DNA of 64,000 bases from an uncultured beta proteobacterium (GCA_903905735.1 CAIVHU010000128.1:1-64000), one strand, 5' to 3'; positions 26,177 to 36,776 are shown, counted from the stretch's first letter. Translations and numbers: made by a program. The notes: generated by a model not told the origin, from the sequence alone.

Positions 26177-26986
26177 CAGCCTTGAAGTGAAGCTGACCTC
26201 ATCGAGCAACTGCAACTGGTCCAGCAGCGCGATCTGCAGACTGCCCACGCCCTGGCCCCGCGCCATCACCTGCTCGGCAGCCACTTCACCCACCACACCC
26301 AGATAAGCCATGGCTGAGAGCGTGGCGCGCCAGGCATCGGGCTGCACCGCGCAAAACGCACCCACCAGTGCCGTGGCCGAGCAGCCCACACCGGTGATGC
26401 GCGTCATCCACTCATGGCCGTTGGAAAGACTGGCGTGGCGGCCGCTGGCGTCCAGCACATGGTCCACCTCGCCACTCACACACACCACGCCGCCGGTGCT
26501 GGTTGCCAGATCACGCGCGGCTTGCAATGCGTCGGTCACGGCCGCGCCGCTATCGACCCCGCGCGTCTGCACGGCAACACCCGCCACGCTCATGATCTCG
26601 GACGCATTGCCACGAATCACCGACGGGCTGGCCTGCGCCAGCAAGGCTGCAATGCTCTGGTTCCGATAGCTCGTAGCCCCCGCCCCGACTGGATCCAGCA
26701 CGGTTTTGATGCCACGTTTGGCGGCGATCTCCAGGCCTAAGCGCATGCTCTCGATCCAATACGGTTCGAGCGTGCCGATGTTGAGCACCAGCGCCTGCGC
26801 GATGGCGGCCATGTCACACACCTCTTCATGCGCGTGCGCCATCACGGGCGAGGCGCCCATGGCCAGCAGGAAATTGGCGTTGTAGTTCATCACCACCAGA
26901 TTGGTGATGGAATGCACCAGCGGGCGCTGCGCGCGCACGGCGAGCACGTCTGCCCAAAGGTCAGATGCTTGAAGTTGATCAATCAC
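26150..26986 (-). CDS. thiM: hydroxyethylthiazole kinase
   Basis: ThiM phosphorylates the salvaged thiazole alcohol. Motifs: [70 protein letters not shown], and the C-terminal [15 protein letters not shown] (Cys of the GxGC loop). I chose GTG 26986, which has GGGA seven bases upstream; TTG 27001, five codons earlier, is possible. The 278-residue protein is of normal length. It is preceded by a TPP riboswitch. The C-terminal codons lie in a degenerate palindromic repeat (26133-26176). Confidence 0.92.
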   Translation of the reverse strand: MIDQLQASDLWADVLAVRAQRPLVHSITNLVVMNYNANFLLAMGASPVMAHAHEEVCDMAAIAQALVLNIGTLEPYWIESMRLGLEIAAKRGIKTVLDPVGAGATSYRNQSIAALLAQASPSVIRGNASEIMSVAGVAVQTRGVDSGAAVTDALQAARDLATSTGGVVCVSGEVDHVLDASGRHASLSNGHEWMTRITGVGCSATALVGAFCAVQPDAWRATLSAMAYLGVVGEVAAEQVMARGQGVGSLQIALLDQLQLLDEVSFTSRLKMHLSPSV

Positions 26987-27054
26987 AAACAGATCCCACA
27001 AAAGTCAGGTTTCAGGGTGATCTGGATAGCACAAGCAAAAGCCGCTTGTAAACG

Positions 27055-27139
27055 CTTTCCTACGCTGGCACGACCCAGATCAGGTGATGGGTCAGTTCAG
27101 CAATATCTTGCACATTTGACTCGCCAGCTGCACAAGCTA
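27055..27139 (-). promoter_or_regulatory. TPP riboswitch upstream of thiM
   Basis: On the minus strand the order is AGCTTGTGC (P1 and the GTGC box), GCTGAACTGACCC, CACCTGATCTGGGTCGTGCC, AGCGTAGGAAAGC, with GCTT/AAGC closing P1. The usual CTGAGA box reads CTGAAC, a mild deviation. A small hairpin ACAAGC/GCTTGT follows at 27032-27050 before thiM. It would control thiM-thiE-thiD. Confidence 0.8.
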
Positions 27140-27236
27140 CCGCTGAATTGACCCTAAGAGTATTTCTCAGCCATCGAAAACGGGCGGCACCTCTAGCGGG
27201 GGGGATTATGACGGATGCGATCCTCACATCGCCACT

Positions 27237-27268
27237 TGACTCAGCGTACGCTTTCGCGTACTGTACAG
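27237..27268 (+). promoter_or_regulatory. yefM-yoeB promoter/operator
   Basis: A TTGACT hexamer at 27237 is followed by the palindrome GTACGCTTTCGCGTAC and by TGTACA at 27262-27267. YefM antitoxins are known to autorepress by binding TGTACA-core palindromes, so this is the likely operator, placed 22 bases before the antitoxin start. Confidence 0.6.
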
Positions 27269-27289
27269 ATTTCATTGAAGGAGCACCAA

Positions 27290-27532
27290 TTGAACACACT
27301 GACCGCCAGCGAAGCTCGCGCCAATCTGTATCGGCTGATTGACCAGACAGTCGAGTCACACGAGCCAATTTTTATTTCCGGAAAACGCAGCAGTGCCGTG
27401 CTGCTGTCCACGGAAGATTGGAGCGCGATTCAAGAGACTTTGTATTTGTTGGCTGTGCCTGGCATGCGCGAATCGATCAAGGCCGGTATGGCCGAGCCTC
27501 TCGCAGAAAGCGCCAAGGAGCTTGAGTGGTGA
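27290..27532 (+). CDS. yefM: YefM-family antitoxin
   Basis: An 80-residue Phd/YefM antitoxin beginning at TTG 27290 with AAGGA nine bases upstream: MNTLTASEARANLYRLIDQ, then EPIFISGKRSSAVLLSTEDWSAIQETLYLL. The N-terminal DNA-binding/dimer part and the acidic C-terminal neutralising tail (PLAESAKELEW) are both present. Longer in-frame starts would read through the operator. The stop overlaps the toxin start (GTGA). Confidence 0.9.
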   Translation: MNTLTASEARANLYRLIDQTVESHEPIFISGKRSSAVLLSTEDWSAIQETLYLLAVPGMRESIKAGMAEPLAESAKELEW

Positions 27533-27792
27533 GTTGGGCCATTGTTTATGCCAAGCAGGCCATTAAGGATGCAAAAAAGCTTGATGCGAATGGTCACAAA
27601 CAAAAGGCGCAGGAATTGCTCACCCTTCTTGCCAATGACCCGTTCCAGAACCCACCGCCTTACGAAAAACTGGTCGGTGATCTTGCTGGTGCCTACTCCC
27701 GACGCATCAATATTCAACACCGCATCGTCTATGAAGTTTTTACTGAAGCGAGAACAGTTCGCGTCTTGCGTCTGTGGACGCACTATGACTGA
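27529..27792 (+). CDS. yoeB: YoeB-family mRNA interferase toxin
   Basis: An 87-residue RelE/YoeB-fold toxin that would cleave mRNA at the ribosome. Family features: WAIVYAKQAIKDAKKL, the PPPYEKLVGDLAGAYSRRINIQHRIVYEV core (Glu, Arg and His of the active site), and the C-terminal LRLWTHYD. GTG 27529 overlaps the antitoxin stop; GTG 27526 is one codon earlier. No truncation is visible, so the pair looks functional. Confidence 0.92.
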   Translation: MSWAIVYAKQAIKDAKKLDANGHKQKAQELLTLLANDPFQNPPPYEKLVGDLAGAYSRRINIQHRIVYEVFTEARTVRVLRLWTHYD

Positions 27793-27840
27793 GAGCCAAC
27801 CAGGCCATTAACACAGACGTCAACAACACCCGCAGTCCGC

Positions 27841-28560
27841 TCAGCCAGCTGCCACAGGCTCCAGCACCCGCCAGACCGTTTTGCCTTTGCTATCCTTGTC
27901 GATCTGTTTCAACACGGCCTCATGAGCGGACAGTTCCTGCTCGTTGGCCGTCAGCACCGGCAAGGTAAAGGCACGCAGATCCAGCAGCGGGGCACCGTTG
28001 CCTGATGCCTCATTAGCCGAGCTGTCGTCCATCAGCAACACGTTTTGACCGCGCGTGAGGTTGATGAACACATCGGCCAGCAGTTCGGCGTCCAGCAGCG
28101 CGCCGTGCAGGGTGCGGCCCGAGTTGTCCACTTCCAGACGGTCACACAGCGCGTCGAGTGAATTGCGTTTGCCGGGGTACAGCTCTTTGGCCATGACCAA
28201 GGTATCGGTCACGCTAGCCACAATCTCGCACACCTTGGGGTGGCCGAGCTTGCCAAACTCCATGTCCAGAAAACCCAGGTCAAACGGCGCGTTGTGGATG
28301 ACCACGTCGGCACCCGTCAGATATGCCAGCAGGTCGTCAGCAATTTCCTCGAACTTGGGTTTGTCACGCAGGAATTCGCTGGTGATGCCGTGCACCTTGA
28401 GCGCTTCCTCATGGCTGTCGCGCCCCGGGTTCACATAGATGTGGCGGTTGTTGCCGGTGAGTTTGCGGTTGACCATCTCCACACAACCGATCTCGATGAT
28501 GCGGTCGCCGTTGTCGGCAGACAGGCCGGTGGTTTCGGTGTCGAGGAAGATTTGGCGCAT
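27841..28560 (-). CDS. dnaQ: DNA polymerase III epsilon subunit (3'-5' exonuclease)
   Basis: The proofreading exonuclease of the replicative polymerase. The 239-residue protein has ExoI IFLDTETTGL, ExoII HNAPFDLGFLD, and the ExoIII-epsilon HGALLDAELLADVF (His/Asp). The C-terminal tail after residue 185 is the flexible region that contacts the alpha subunit. It converges with yoeB. Confidence 0.95.
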   Translation of the reverse strand: MRQIFLDTETTGLSADNGDRIIEIGCVEMVNRKLTGNNRHIYVNPGRDSHEEALKVHGITSEFLRDKPKFEEIADDLLAYLTGADVVIHNAPFDLGFLDMEFGKLGHPKVCEIVASVTDTLVMAKELYPGKRNSLDALCDRLEVDNSGRTLHGALLDAELLADVFINLTRGQNVLLMDDSSANEASGNGAPLLDLRAFTLPVLTANEQELSAHEAVLKQIDKDSKGKTVWRVLEPVAAG

Positions 28561-28794
28561 GGGTTCGGATCAAAAAAAGGAGTCTAACTCGCAGAGCGTA
28601 CTGCCCGCCCAATCTGTCCATGCCATAACCAGTAAGCGGCTAGCGGCGTGCGTTGGGTGTCCGGCGTAGCGACATAAAGGAGGAGGCTTAAGGCGCAGCC
28701 GCAAGCCGGGGGACAGTCGCGGAGTCGGATACTCAGCGCGCGCTGCGGGTTAACCCAAGATAGCTGTCAAGGACGACGATCAGCTCAGCAAGGG
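28561..28794. other. intergenic spacer without identified feature
   Basis: These 234 bases upstream of dnaQ and downstream of fdx are GC-rich and contain no gene or structured RNA that I can support. Confidence 0.5.
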
Positions 28795-29133
28795 TCAGTG
28801 GTTTTCTTTGGCGTGGTTGATGGAGTATTTGGGTATCTCAATCACCAGGTCCTTTTGCGTCAGGATCGCCTGGCAGCTCAGGCGTGACTGCGGTTGCAGG
28901 CCCCAGGCGCGGTCCAGCAGGTCGTCTTCTTCTTCCTCAGATGGGGCCAAAGACTCAAAACCTTCTTTCACGATCACGTGGCAGGTGGTGCAGGCGCAGC
29001 TCATCTCGCAGGCGTGCTCAATGTTGATGTGGTTTTCAAGCAACGCCTCGCAGATCGAGGTGCCCGCCGGGGCCGACACTTCAGCACCCTGTGGGCAGTA
29101 TTCGGCGTGAGGCAGGATTTTGATGGTGGGCAT
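28795..29133 (-). CDS. fdx: ISC-type [2Fe-2S] ferredoxin
   Basis: A 112-residue ferredoxin that supplies electrons in ISC iron-sulfur assembly. The cluster cysteines lie in HACEMSCACTTCHVIV with the fourth in LSCQAIL; the acidic patch SEEEEDDLLDRAWGL is the IscS-interacting region. It is the last gene of the isc operon in this window. Confidence 0.95.
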   Translation of the reverse strand: MPTIKILPHAEYCPQGAEVSAPAGTSICEALLENHINIEHACEMSCACTTCHVIVKEGFESLAPSEEEEDDLLDRAWGLQPQSRLSCQAILTQKDLVIEIPKYSINHAKENH

Positions 29134-29193
29134 AGTTGATTCGTTGGGGTCAGTGCACGTTTGCTGCGCAAAGTGGTCTGACCCACAATGTCC

Positions 29194-31134
29194 TTAAATT
29201 GTTTCAATATTCTTGCCGGACAGCGCCCGCTGGATGCCACGGTTCATGCGCAGTGCCGCAAAGGCTTCGGTCTTCTTGGCCAGCACGGCGGTGATGGCTT
29301 CGATGGCGGCCGGGTCTTCCAGATCGCAGGCGGCGCGCACCTGGCGCATGAGCTGCTCCAGTTCGGCGCGCTGGGCGTCGTCCAGCAGGTCACCATCGGC
29401 AGCCACCGCACTTTGGGTGGCCAGAATCATGCGGTCAGCGTCTACCCGCGCTTCAACAATCGCGCGCACAAACATGTCGCGTTCTGCCGAGGCAAAGCTG
29501 TCTTGCAGCATGCGGGTGATGAGCTCGTCACCCAGGCCGTAAGACGGCTTGACGGTGATGTGCGCCTCGACCCCACTCACCTGCTCCAGTGCCGACACGC
29601 TCAGCAGGCCGTCAGCATCCACCGTAAAGGTGACTCGGATGCGCGCCGCGCCGGCCGCCATCGGCGGGATGCCACGCAGGGTAAAACGCGCCAGGCTGCG
29701 GCAGTCGGACACCAAGTCACGCTCGCCCTGCACCACATGCAGCGCCAGCGCGGTCTGACCATCAATATACGTGGTGAAGTCTTGCGCTTTGGCGGTGGGG
29801 ATGGTTTCGTTGCGCAGCACAATGCGTTCGACCAGGCCACCCATGGTTTCCACGCCCAGGCTCAACGGGATCACGTCCAGCAGCAACAAGTCACCACCGG
29901 GGTTATTGCCCGCCAGCTGGTTGGCCTGGATGGCGGCACCCAGCGCCACCACTTCGTCAGGGTTCAGATTGTTGAGAGGGGCCTGACCAAAGAAGTCACC
30001 CACGGCCTTCTGGATTTGCGGCATGCGGGTGGAGCCACCGACCATCACCACGCCTTTGACCTCCGCCACCGTGAGCTTGGCATCACGCAGCGCCTTGCGT
30101 ACCGCGCTCAGGGTGCGGGCGGTCAGCGCTTGGGTGGCAGCGTCAAAGTCGGCACGTTTCACGTCAAAAGTGACTGTAGCCCCCGTCAATAGTGCGCTAA
30201 ATGTTACAGATTCTGTAGCAGTGAGCGCTTCTTTGCAGGCACGGGCTGCGGCTTTCAGGGCGGCTTTGTCGGCCGGGCTGCGGCTGTTGGAGGTGCCGTA
30301 GTTGGCACAACTGGCGGCGCACTGAGGTTCAGCGCCCAAATTGCTGCACACATTGGCAGCGCTTGCCGATGGCCCGCTCACCTGTGCCAGCACCCAGTCG
30401 GCCAGTGCGTGGTCGTAATCATCGCCACCCAGGGCCGAGTCGCCACCCGTGGCCACCACCTCAAAAACACCTTGTGTCAGGCGCAGGATGGAGATGTCAA
30501 AGGTGCCGCCGCCCAGGTCATAAATCGCGTAAACGCCTTCGGCAGCGTTGTCCAGCCCGTAAGCGATGGCTGCGGCGGTGGGTTCGTTGATCAGGCGCAG
30601 CACATTCAGGCCAGCGAGTTGCGCGGCATCCTTGGTAGCCTGGCGCTGGGCCTCGTCAAAATAGGCCGGCACGGTGATGACCGCGCCGTACAAGTCATCG
30701 TTGAAGGTGTCTTCAGCCCGGTACAACAGCGTGGCCAGGATGTCGCCACTCACTTCCACCGGGGATTTTTCGCCCTGCACGGTTTGCAGGCCCAACATGC
30801 CGGGGTGGTCGACAAACTGGTACGGCAGTTTGGCCGCCAGCGCCACGTCTTTCAAACCCCGGCCCATGAAACGCTTGACCGAGGCGATGGTGTTCACCGG
30901 GTCGTCCACGCCACCCGTGACGGCATCCCAGCCAATCTGCCGACCGCGGCCTGCCAGGTAACGCACCACGGACGGCAAGAGGACACGACCTTCGCCGTCG
31001 GGCAAACACTCGGCCACGCCGTGCCGCACCGAGGCGACCAGCGAATGCGTGGTGCCCAGGTCAATACCCACGGCAATGCGCCGCTGATGCGGGTCGGGTG
31101 TCTGGCCGGGTTCGGAAATTTGGAGTAACGCCAT
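29194..31134 (-). CDS. hscA: Fe-S assembly chaperone HscA with a Cys-rich insertion
   Basis: A specialised Hsp70 that releases clusters from IscU with HscB. The 646-residue protein has [61 protein letters not shown], and the substrate-binding half. Relative to the family there is an insertion at about residues 253-286, after DWVLAQ and before SPADKAAL, rich in Ala/Ser/Asn with Cys263, Cys272 and Cys276. It lies in a surface position of the nucleotide-binding domain. Confidence 0.94.
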   Translation of the reverse strand: MALLQISEPGQTPDPHQRRIAVGIDLGTTHSLVASVRHGVAECLPDGEGRVLLPSVVRYLAGRGRQIGWDAVTGGVDDPVNTIASVKRFMGRGLKDVALAAKLPYQFVDHPGMLGLQTVQGEKSPVEVSGDILATLLYRAEDTFNDDLYGAVITVPAYFDEAQRQATKDAAQLAGLNVLRLINEPTAAAIAYGLDNAAEGVYAIYDLGGGTFDISILRLTQGVFEVVATGGDSALGGDDYDHALADWVLAQVSGPSASAANVCSNLGAEPQCAASCANYGTSNSRSPADKAALKAAARACKEALTATESVTFSALLTGATVTFDVKRADFDAATQALTARTLSAVRKALRDAKLTVAEVKGVVMVGGSTRMPQIQKAVGDFFGQAPLNNLNPDEVVALGAAIQANQLAGNNPGGDLLLLDVIPLSLGVETMGGLVERIVLRNETIPTAKAQDFTTYIDGQTALALHVVQGERDLVSDCRSLARFTLRGIPPMAAGAARIRVTFTVDADGLLSVSALEQVSGVEAHITVKPSYGLGDELITRMLQDSFASAERDMFVRAIVEARVDADRMILATQSAVAADGDLLDDAQRAELEQLMRQVRAACDLEDPAAIEAITAVLAKKTEAFAALRMNRGIQRALSGKNIETI

Positions 31135-31173
31135 GGGGTCTAAAGAGTGGCGGGCCGTTTGCAGGCCCGGAGC

Positions 31174-31695
31174 TTAAATTTCAAGTTGGTCGAGTCGTTT
31201 GTCCACATCGGCAGCGAAGCGTTCCACAAACATGAGCGCGCGAACCTGACCCACCGCCTCGGTCCAGGCCTGCTGGTCGTCGATCAGTCGCTCTATTTTT
31301 TGCAGCACCTCACGCCCGGCCCGCTTGACCTGCAGGCTGATTCGTTCCAGGTCTTCGGCACTGTGAGCTTCGTCCAGTTCCTCACGCCATTCCATTTGCT
31401 GCATCAAAAAAGCAGCGGGCATGGCGGTGTTGTTCTCGGCGTTGACGGGCGCGCCATGTAATTCGCACAAATAGGCCGCGCGTTTGAGCGGGTCTTTGAG
31501 GCGCTGGTAGGCCTCGTTGATGCGCACCGACCACTGCATGGCAACACGCTGCGCCGCTGCGCCCTGGTCGGCAAATTTGTCCGGATGCGCCTGGCGCTGC
31601 AGCTCTTTCCAGCGCGCATCGAGCTGCGAGCGGTCTTGCGCAAAGCGCTGTTCCAGCCCGAACAGCTCAAAATCATCGGATTGCAAAGATTTCAA
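31174..31695 (-). CDS. hscB: Fe-S assembly co-chaperone HscB
   Basis: A 173-residue J-protein. The J domain holds the HPD motif (LQRQAHPDKFADQG) and the family segment WSVRINEAYQRLKDPLKRAAYLCELHG; the C-terminal three-helix bundle binds IscU. It lies between iscA and hscA, as expected. Confidence 0.96.
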   Translation of the reverse strand: MKSLQSDDFELFGLEQRFAQDRSQLDARWKELQRQAHPDKFADQGAAAQRVAMQWSVRINEAYQRLKDPLKRAAYLCELHGAPVNAENNTAMPAAFLMQQMEWREELDEAHSAEDLERISLQVKRAGREVLQKIERLIDDQQAWTEAVGQVRALMFVERFAADVDKRLDQLEI

Positions 31696-31713
31696 TTCAG
31701 CCGCGCAGTCGCT

Positions 31714-32037
31714 TTAAACACGAAACGACTCGCCGCATCCGCAACGGTCTCTTTCCTTGGGGTTGTTGAACTTGAACCCCTCATTCAACCCCTCACGCGC
31801 AAAGTCAAGCTCGGTGCCGTCCAGATACACAAAACTCTTGGGGTCCACGATGACCTTGACACCCTGGGCTTCCAGCACCATATCTTCTTCACTCACCGAG
31901 TCCACATATTCCAGCGTGTAGGCCATGCCCGAGCAGCCGGTGGTCTTGACACCCAGGCGCACACCCACGCCCTGTCCGCGTTTGGTCAGGTAGCGGGCAA
32001 GCTGCGCGATGGCCCTGTCTGTGAGCGTAATAGCCAT
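31714..32037 (-). CDS. iscA: iron-sulfur assembly protein IscA
   Basis: A 107-residue A-type carrier with the three conserved cysteines: [11 protein letters not shown] and the C-terminal CGCGES. It starts [13 protein letters not shown]. It lies 66 bases after iscU. Confidence 0.95.
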   Translation of the reverse strand: MAITLTDRAIAQLARYLTKRGQGVGVRLGVKTTGCSGMAYTLEYVDSVSEEDMVLEAQGVKVIVDPKSFVYLDGTELDFAREGLNEGFKFNNPKERDRCGCGESFRV

Positions 32038-32103
32038 GATGTCTTGAAGTTTCTGATTCAGTTCAACGCCACGGCCATGTCTGACCGGGCGTTGCGAGGG
32101 AAA

Positions 32104-32502
32104 TTAAGCGGTTAAAGCGTCGGTGTGTTTCTGGCGGTAGTCATTGACAGCTGCCTTGATGGCATCCTCCGCCAAAATCGAACAGTGGATTTTGACAGGT
32201 GGCAACGCCAATTCTTCGGCGATCTCGCTATTTTTCAGCGCGGCAGCTTGATCGAGCGTCTTGCCCTTGACCCATTCGGTCACCAGCGAGCTTGACGCTA
32301 TGGCCGAACCGCAACCATAGGTCTTGAAGCGTGCGTCTTCAATCACACCGGTATCGGCGTTGACCTTGATCTGCAACTTCATCACGTCGCCGCAGGCGGG
32401 CGCACCCACCATGCCGGTGCCGACCGAGTCGTCACCCTTGTCAAACGAGCCGACATTGCGGGGGTTTTCGTAGTGATCTACAACTTTTTCAGAATATGCC
32501 AT
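32104..32502 (-). CDS. iscU: Fe-S cluster scaffold IscU
   Basis: A 132-residue scaffold. Ligands: Cys in GAPACGDVMKL, Cys in TYGCGSAIASSSLVTEW, Cys in IHCSILAEDAI. The usual HscA-recognition LPPVK is present as ALPPVKIHC. It follows iscS with a 12-base gap. Confidence 0.97.
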   Translation of the reverse strand: MAYSEKVVDHYENPRNVGSFDKGDDSVGTGMVGAPACGDVMKLQIKVNADTGVIEDARFKTYGCGSAIASSSLVTEWVKGKTLDQAAALKNSEIAEELALPPVKIHCSILAEDAIKAAVNDYRQKHTDALTA

Positions 32503-32514
32503 GGTGTTTCTCCT

Positions 32515-33735
32515 TTAGTGAGCTGCCCACTGGATGGTGGATATGTCAATACCTTCTTTGTACATGTCCCACAGCGGGCTCAAATCGCGCAGCTTGGCGA
32601 CATTGAGCTTGATGGTTTCGACGGCGTAGTCAATCTCGGCCTCGGTGGTCCAGCGGCCAATCGTCATGCGTAGGCTGCTGTGGGCCAGCTCATCGCTGCG
32701 GCCCAGAGCGCGCAGCACGTAACTGGGCTCCAGACTGGCCGAAGTACAGGCCGATCCACTGGATACCGCCAAGCCCTTGATGCCCATGATCAGCGACTCG
32801 CCTTCGACGTAGTTGAAGCTCATGTTCAGGTTGTGCGGTACACGCTGGGTCAGGTGGCCGTTGATGAAGACCTGTTCCACGTCTTTCAGACCGGCCAGCA
32901 TACGGTCATGCAGCGCCTGGATACGCACGTTTTCCTCGGCCATCTCTTCTTTGGCAATGCGGTAGGCCTCGCCCATGCCCACACACTGGTGCGTGGGCAG
33001 TGTGCCGCTGCGCATGCCGCGCTCGTGCCCGCCGCCGTGCATTTGCGCCTCGATGCGGATACGCGGTTTGCGGCGCACAAACAGGGCACCAATGCCTTTG
33101 GGGCCGTAGGTTTTGTGCGATGTCAGGCTCATCAGATCGACCGGCATCTTGCTCAAATCGAAGGCCACGCGGCCAGTGGCTTGGGCAGCGTCCACGTGAA
33201 AAATCACTCCCTTGGCACGGCAAATGGCGCCGATCGCCTCAATGTCCTGAATCACGCCAATCTCATTGTTGACATACATGACACTGGCCAGGATGGTGTC
33301 GGGACGGATGGCGGCTTTGAACACCTCCAGATCGACCAGACCATCGGACTGCACGTCGAGATAAGTCACTTCAAAACCTTGGCGCTCCAGCTCGCGGCAG
33401 GTGTCGAGCACGGCTTTGTGCTCGGTTTTGACGGTGATGATATGTTTGCCTTTGGACTGGTAAAAGTGGGCAGCGCCCTTCAACGCGAGGTTGTTGGACT
33501 CGGTAGCTCCACTGGTCCATACAATCTCACGCGGGTCGGCACCAATCAACGCGGCGACCTGTTCGCGGGCTTTTTCAACTGCGGCTTCAGCTTCCCAGCC
33601 CCAGGCGTGGCTGCGGGAAGCAGGGTTGCCAAAGTGCTCGCGCAACCAAGGGATCATCGCGTCCACCACGCGCTGGTCGCACGGGTTGGTGGCGCTGTAA
33701 TCCATGTAAATCGGGAAATGCGGGGTGGTATCCAT
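32515..33735 (-). CDS. iscS: cysteine desulfurase IscS
   Basis: A PLP enzyme that provides sulfur for clusters and tRNA thiolation. In the 406-residue protein the PLP-lysine motif is [16 protein letters not shown] and the active-site loop is [13 protein letters not shown] (Cys330). I chose the ATG at 33735 ([18 protein letters not shown]), which aligns with the family start; an upstream in-frame ATG would add 21 unconserved residues. Confidence 0.96.
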   Translation of the reverse strand: MDTTPHFPIYMDYSATNPCDQRVVDAMIPWLREHFGNPASRSHAWGWEAEAAVEKAREQVAALIGADPREIVWTSGATESNNLALKGAAHFYQSKGKHIITVKTEHKAVLDTCRELERQGFEVTYLDVQSDGLVDLEVFKAAIRPDTILASVMYVNNEIGVIQDIEAIGAICRAKGVIFHVDAAQATGRVAFDLSKMPVDLMSLTSHKTYGPKGIGALFVRRKPRIRIEAQMHGGGHERGMRSGTLPTHQCVGMGEAYRIAKEEMAEENVRIQALHDRMLAGLKDVEQVFINGHLTQRVPHNLNMSFNYVEGESLIMGIKGLAVSSGSACTSASLEPSYVLRALGRSDELAHSSLRMTIGRWTTEAEIDYAVETIKLNVAKLRDLSPLWDMYKEGIDISTIQWAAH

Positions 33736-33766
33736 GCTTTGGGTCCCTGGCTGGTGAGAGAAAAAT

Positions 33767-34303
33767 TTATATCTTGGAGTAAACGTTGCCCAGGGCAAAT
33801 ACCGAGTTGGGCGCGTTCACACGAATCGGCGTGATGACCGGCATGCTGGAGATGGCGCGCTTGAGCGACGGTTTTTCTTCCATCTGGAAGCCTTTGGCGA
33901 GCTGCTCGTCCACAAGCTTTTGCAGGCTGACCGAGTCCAGAAACTCGACCATCTTGACGTTGAGTGAGTCCCACAGATCATGCGTCATGCAGCGATGGCC
34001 CTCGCCCAGGCAATTGCCCTTGCCGCCGCATTGGGTGGCATCCATCGGCTCATCGACCGAAGTGATGATTTCGGCCACCGTGATGTCGTTGGCCGATTTG
34101 GCCAGCGTGTAACCACCGCCGGGGCCACGGGTAGATTCCACCAGTGCGTGGCGGCGCAACTTGCCAAACAGCTGCTCCAGGTAAGACAGGGAAATCTGCT
34201 GGCGCTGGCTGATGGCTGCCAACGTGACCGGGCCGGAAGATTGACGCAGCCCCAGATCAATCATCGCTGTGACCGCAAAACGGCCTTTGGTGGTAAGACG
34301 CAT
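33767..34303 (-). CDS. iscR: Rrf2-family Fe-S regulator IscR
   Basis: A 178-residue regulator with an N-terminal winged helix ([31 protein letters not shown]) and the cluster-binding [14 protein letters not shown]. It represses the isc operon when loaded with [2Fe-2S]. The ATG at 34303 fits the family start. An IscR site lies about 45 bases upstream. Confidence 0.96.
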   Translation of the reverse strand: MRLTTKGRFAVTAMIDLGLRQSSGPVTLAAISQRQQISLSYLEQLFGKLRRHALVESTRGPGGGYTLAKSANDITVAEIITSVDEPMDATQCGGKGNCLGEGHRCMTHDLWDSLNVKMVEFLDSVSLQKLVDEQLAKGFQMEEKPSLKRAISSMPVITPIRVNAPNSVFALGNVYSKI

Positions 34304-34346
34304 GGCAATCTCCTGACATTCTGTTGAAGACCAGCCGACCGTTTTG

Positions 34347-34367
34347 TCGACTAGTTGAGTCAAGTAT
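34347..34367 (-). promoter_or_regulatory. IscR type 1 binding site
   Basis: On the minus strand ATACTTGACTCAACTAGTCG(A) matches the type 1 consensus ATASYYGACTR-wwwY-AGTCRR at nearly all positions. A further half-like TCCGACTAAA lies about 25 bases upstream. Position before iscR implies autoregulation. Confidence 0.7.
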
Positions 34368-34447
34368 ACCCAAAAACCAAGCGCTTTAGTCGGATAACTA
34401 GACTGAACAGTAATTTTTTAAGGGTATTCCATAATTTAGCTAATTTT

Positions 34448-34488
34448 CATAGCTATTGAGCCTTTATACATAAGGGCTAGAGCCAGAT
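34448..34488. repeat. palindromic repeat at the uvrB 3' end
   Basis: ATAGCTATTGAGCCTTTATA followed by CATAAGGGCTAGAGCC, one of the better-preserved copies, directly abutting the uvrB stop codon. It may also serve as a terminator. Confidence 0.7.
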
Positions 34489-36624
34489 TTAGTCTTGATC
34501 TTTTACCGGGACGAGGACCGCGATGTTGTCTGTGCCCGCCGCACCAAAGGCCTGCTCTTTCAAGATGGCCAGTTGATCCCGCACCCGCGCGGCCTTCTCG
34601 AACTCCAGATTGCGGGCATGCTCCATCATGAGTTTTTCCAGGCGCTTGATCTCGCGTGAGATGTCTTTTTCGCTCATCTCTTCCACCTGCGCGCGCTGCA
34701 TCGCGTCGCGTTCCAGCTTCTCAGCCTCTTTACCAGCCTTCTCGCTGTAAACGCCGTCGATCAGATCACGCACCTCTTTGACGATGCTGCGCGGCGTGAT
34801 GCCGTTTTTCAGGTTGTGCGCCACCTGTTTGGCGCGACGACGCTGGGTTTCACCCATGGCGCGGTCCATCGAGTCTGTGATCTTGTCGGCGTACAAAATC
34901 GCCCTGCCCTCCACATTGCGGGCGGCGCGGCCAATGGTCTGGATCAGCGAGCGCTCGGAGCGCAAAAAACCTTCCTTGTCAGCATCCAGAATCGCCACCA
35001 GCGAGACCTCGGGAATGTCCAGCCCTTCGCGCAGCAGGTTGATACCCACCAGCACATCAAACGCGCCCAGGCGCAGGTCGCGGATGATCTCGACCCGCTC
35101 AACGGTGTCAATGTCGCTGTGCAGGTAACGCACCTTGACGCCGTTGTCGCTCAAATAGTCGGTGAGCTGCTCGGCCATGCGTTTGGTCAGGGTGGTGATC
35201 AGCACCCGCTCGTGTTTGTCCACACGGATGCGGATTTCCTGTAACACATCATCGACCTGGCTGGTGGCCGGGCGCACTTCCACTTCAGGATCGACCAGCC
35301 CGGTGGGGCGCACCAGTTGCTCCACCACCTGACCAGCGTGGTCCTTTTCCCACTGGGCTGGCGTGGCCGAGACAAAAATCGCCTGGCGCATACGCGTCTC
35401 AAACTCTTCAAAGCGCAGCGGCCGGTTGTCCAGCGCACTGGGCAGCCGAAAGCCGTATTCCACCAGCGTGGTTTTGCGCGAGCGGTCGCCGTTGTACATA
35501 CCGCCAAACTGGCCGATGAGCACATGCGATTCGTCCAGAAACATCACCGCATCCTTGGGCAGATAGTCGGTCAGCGTGGCGGGCGGCTCGCCGGGGGCGG
35601 CACCACTCAGATGGCGGGAGTAGTTCTCGATGCCTTTGCAGTGCCCCACTTCACTGAGCATTTCCAGGTCAAAGCGGGTGCGCTGCTCAATGCGCTGTGC
35701 TTCCACCAGCTTGCCCTGCGAGACAAACTGCTTGATGCGCTCGGCCAGTTCAATTTTGATAGCTTCCACCGCAGACAGCACCTGCTCTCTGGGCGTGACG
35801 TAATGGCTGCTCGGATACACGGTAAAGCGTGGAATCTTCTGCCGGATACGCCCGGTGAGCGGGTCAAACAGTTGCAGACTCTCGATCTCGTCGTCAAACA
35901 GTTCGACGCGGATCGCCATCTCGGAATGTTCCGCCGGAAACACGTCGATGGTGTCGCCGCGCACCCGGAACGTGCCCCGGCTGAAGTCAATGTCGTTGCG
36001 CTGGTACTGCATACGCACCAACTGGGCAATCATGTCGCGCTGGCCCATTTTGTCGCCCGCGCGCAGGGTCATCACCATCTTGTGGTACGCCTCGGGCTGG
36101 CCAATGCCGTAGATCGCCGACACGGTGGCGACGATCACCACATCACGCCGCTCCAACACGCTCTTGGTGCAACTCAGACGCATTTGTTCGATGTGTTCGT
36201 TGATGGCCGAGTCTTTTTCAATGAACAGATCGCGCTGCGGTACATAGGCCTCAGGCTGGTAATAGTCGTAGTAGCTGACGAAATACTCCACGGCGTTCTT
36301 AGGGAAGAACTCGCGGAATTCGCTGTACAACTGCGCCGCCAATGTTTTGTTGGGTGCAAAAACAATCGCAGGTCGCCCCAGCCGGGCAATCACATTGGCC
36401 ATGGTGAAGGTTTTGCCAGAGCCGGTCACGCCGAGCAGCGTCTGGTAAACCTCGCCGTTTTCCACTCCTTCGACCAGCTGGTTGATGGCCTCGGGCTGGT
36501 CACCCGCAGGAGGGTACGGCTGGTACAGCTCGAACGGCGAGCCAGGGAAGCTGACGAACTGGCCGGTGCGGACGTGCTCGGTGTCGTCAGGGGGAGCAAG
36601 TGTGATCTGGGAGGGTGCGGGCAT
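34489..36624 (-). CDS. uvrB: excinuclease ABC subunit B
   Basis: UvrB verifies damage and loads UvrC. The 711-residue protein has Walker [18 protein letters not shown], the beta-hairpin region [21 protein letters not shown], the motif with [15 protein letters not shown], helicase motif [11 protein letters not shown], and the C-terminal UVR domain ([22 protein letters not shown]) that binds UvrC. I chose ATG 36624; a TTG at 36651 would add nine residues. Confidence 0.96.
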   Translation of the reverse strand: MPAPSQITLAPPDDTEHVRTGQFVSFPGSPFELYQPYPPAGDQPEAINQLVEGVENGEVYQTLLGVTGSGKTFTMANVIARLGRPAIVFAPNKTLAAQLYSEFREFFPKNAVEYFVSYYDYYQPEAYVPQRDLFIEKDSAINEHIEQMRLSCTKSVLERRDVVIVATVSAIYGIGQPEAYHKMVMTLRAGDKMGQRDMIAQLVRMQYQRNDIDFSRGTFRVRGDTIDVFPAEHSEMAIRVELFDDEIESLQLFDPLTGRIRQKIPRFTVYPSSHYVTPREQVLSAVEAIKIELAERIKQFVSQGKLVEAQRIEQRTRFDLEMLSEVGHCKGIENYSRHLSGAAPGEPPATLTDYLPKDAVMFLDESHVLIGQFGGMYNGDRSRKTTLVEYGFRLPSALDNRPLRFEEFETRMRQAIFVSATPAQWEKDHAGQVVEQLVRPTGLVDPEVEVRPATSQVDDVLQEIRIRVDKHERVLITTLTKRMAEQLTDYLSDNGVKVRYLHSDIDTVERVEIIRDLRLGAFDVLVGINLLREGLDIPEVSLVAILDADKEGFLRSERSLIQTIGRAARNVEGRAILYADKITDSMDRAMGETQRRRAKQVAHNLKNGITPRSIVKEVRDLIDGVYSEKAGKEAEKLERDAMQRAQVEEMSEKDISREIKRLEKLMMEHARNLEFEKAARVRDQLAILKEQAFGAAGTDNIAVLVPVKDQD

Positions 36625-36776
36625 GTCGTGGGGTTCAATCAGTCGGGGCAACCGGGCATGTTATCCAAATGTCATGGCCAGCATGCCGTTGACTTGAAAG
36701 CCCCGATCGATAGGTATCGATATCTCCGCCTCAAATACCCCTTGCGTAAACGCGTGTTTGTGATCGCAGCAAAATG

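Noticed and set aside
30409-31128. 239-codon open frame opposite hscA
   Set aside because: Antisense to a conserved chaperone; no motif.
32680-33834. 384-codon open frame opposite iscS
   Set aside because: Antisense to iscS with no family resemblance or ribosome site; a GC-rich shadow.
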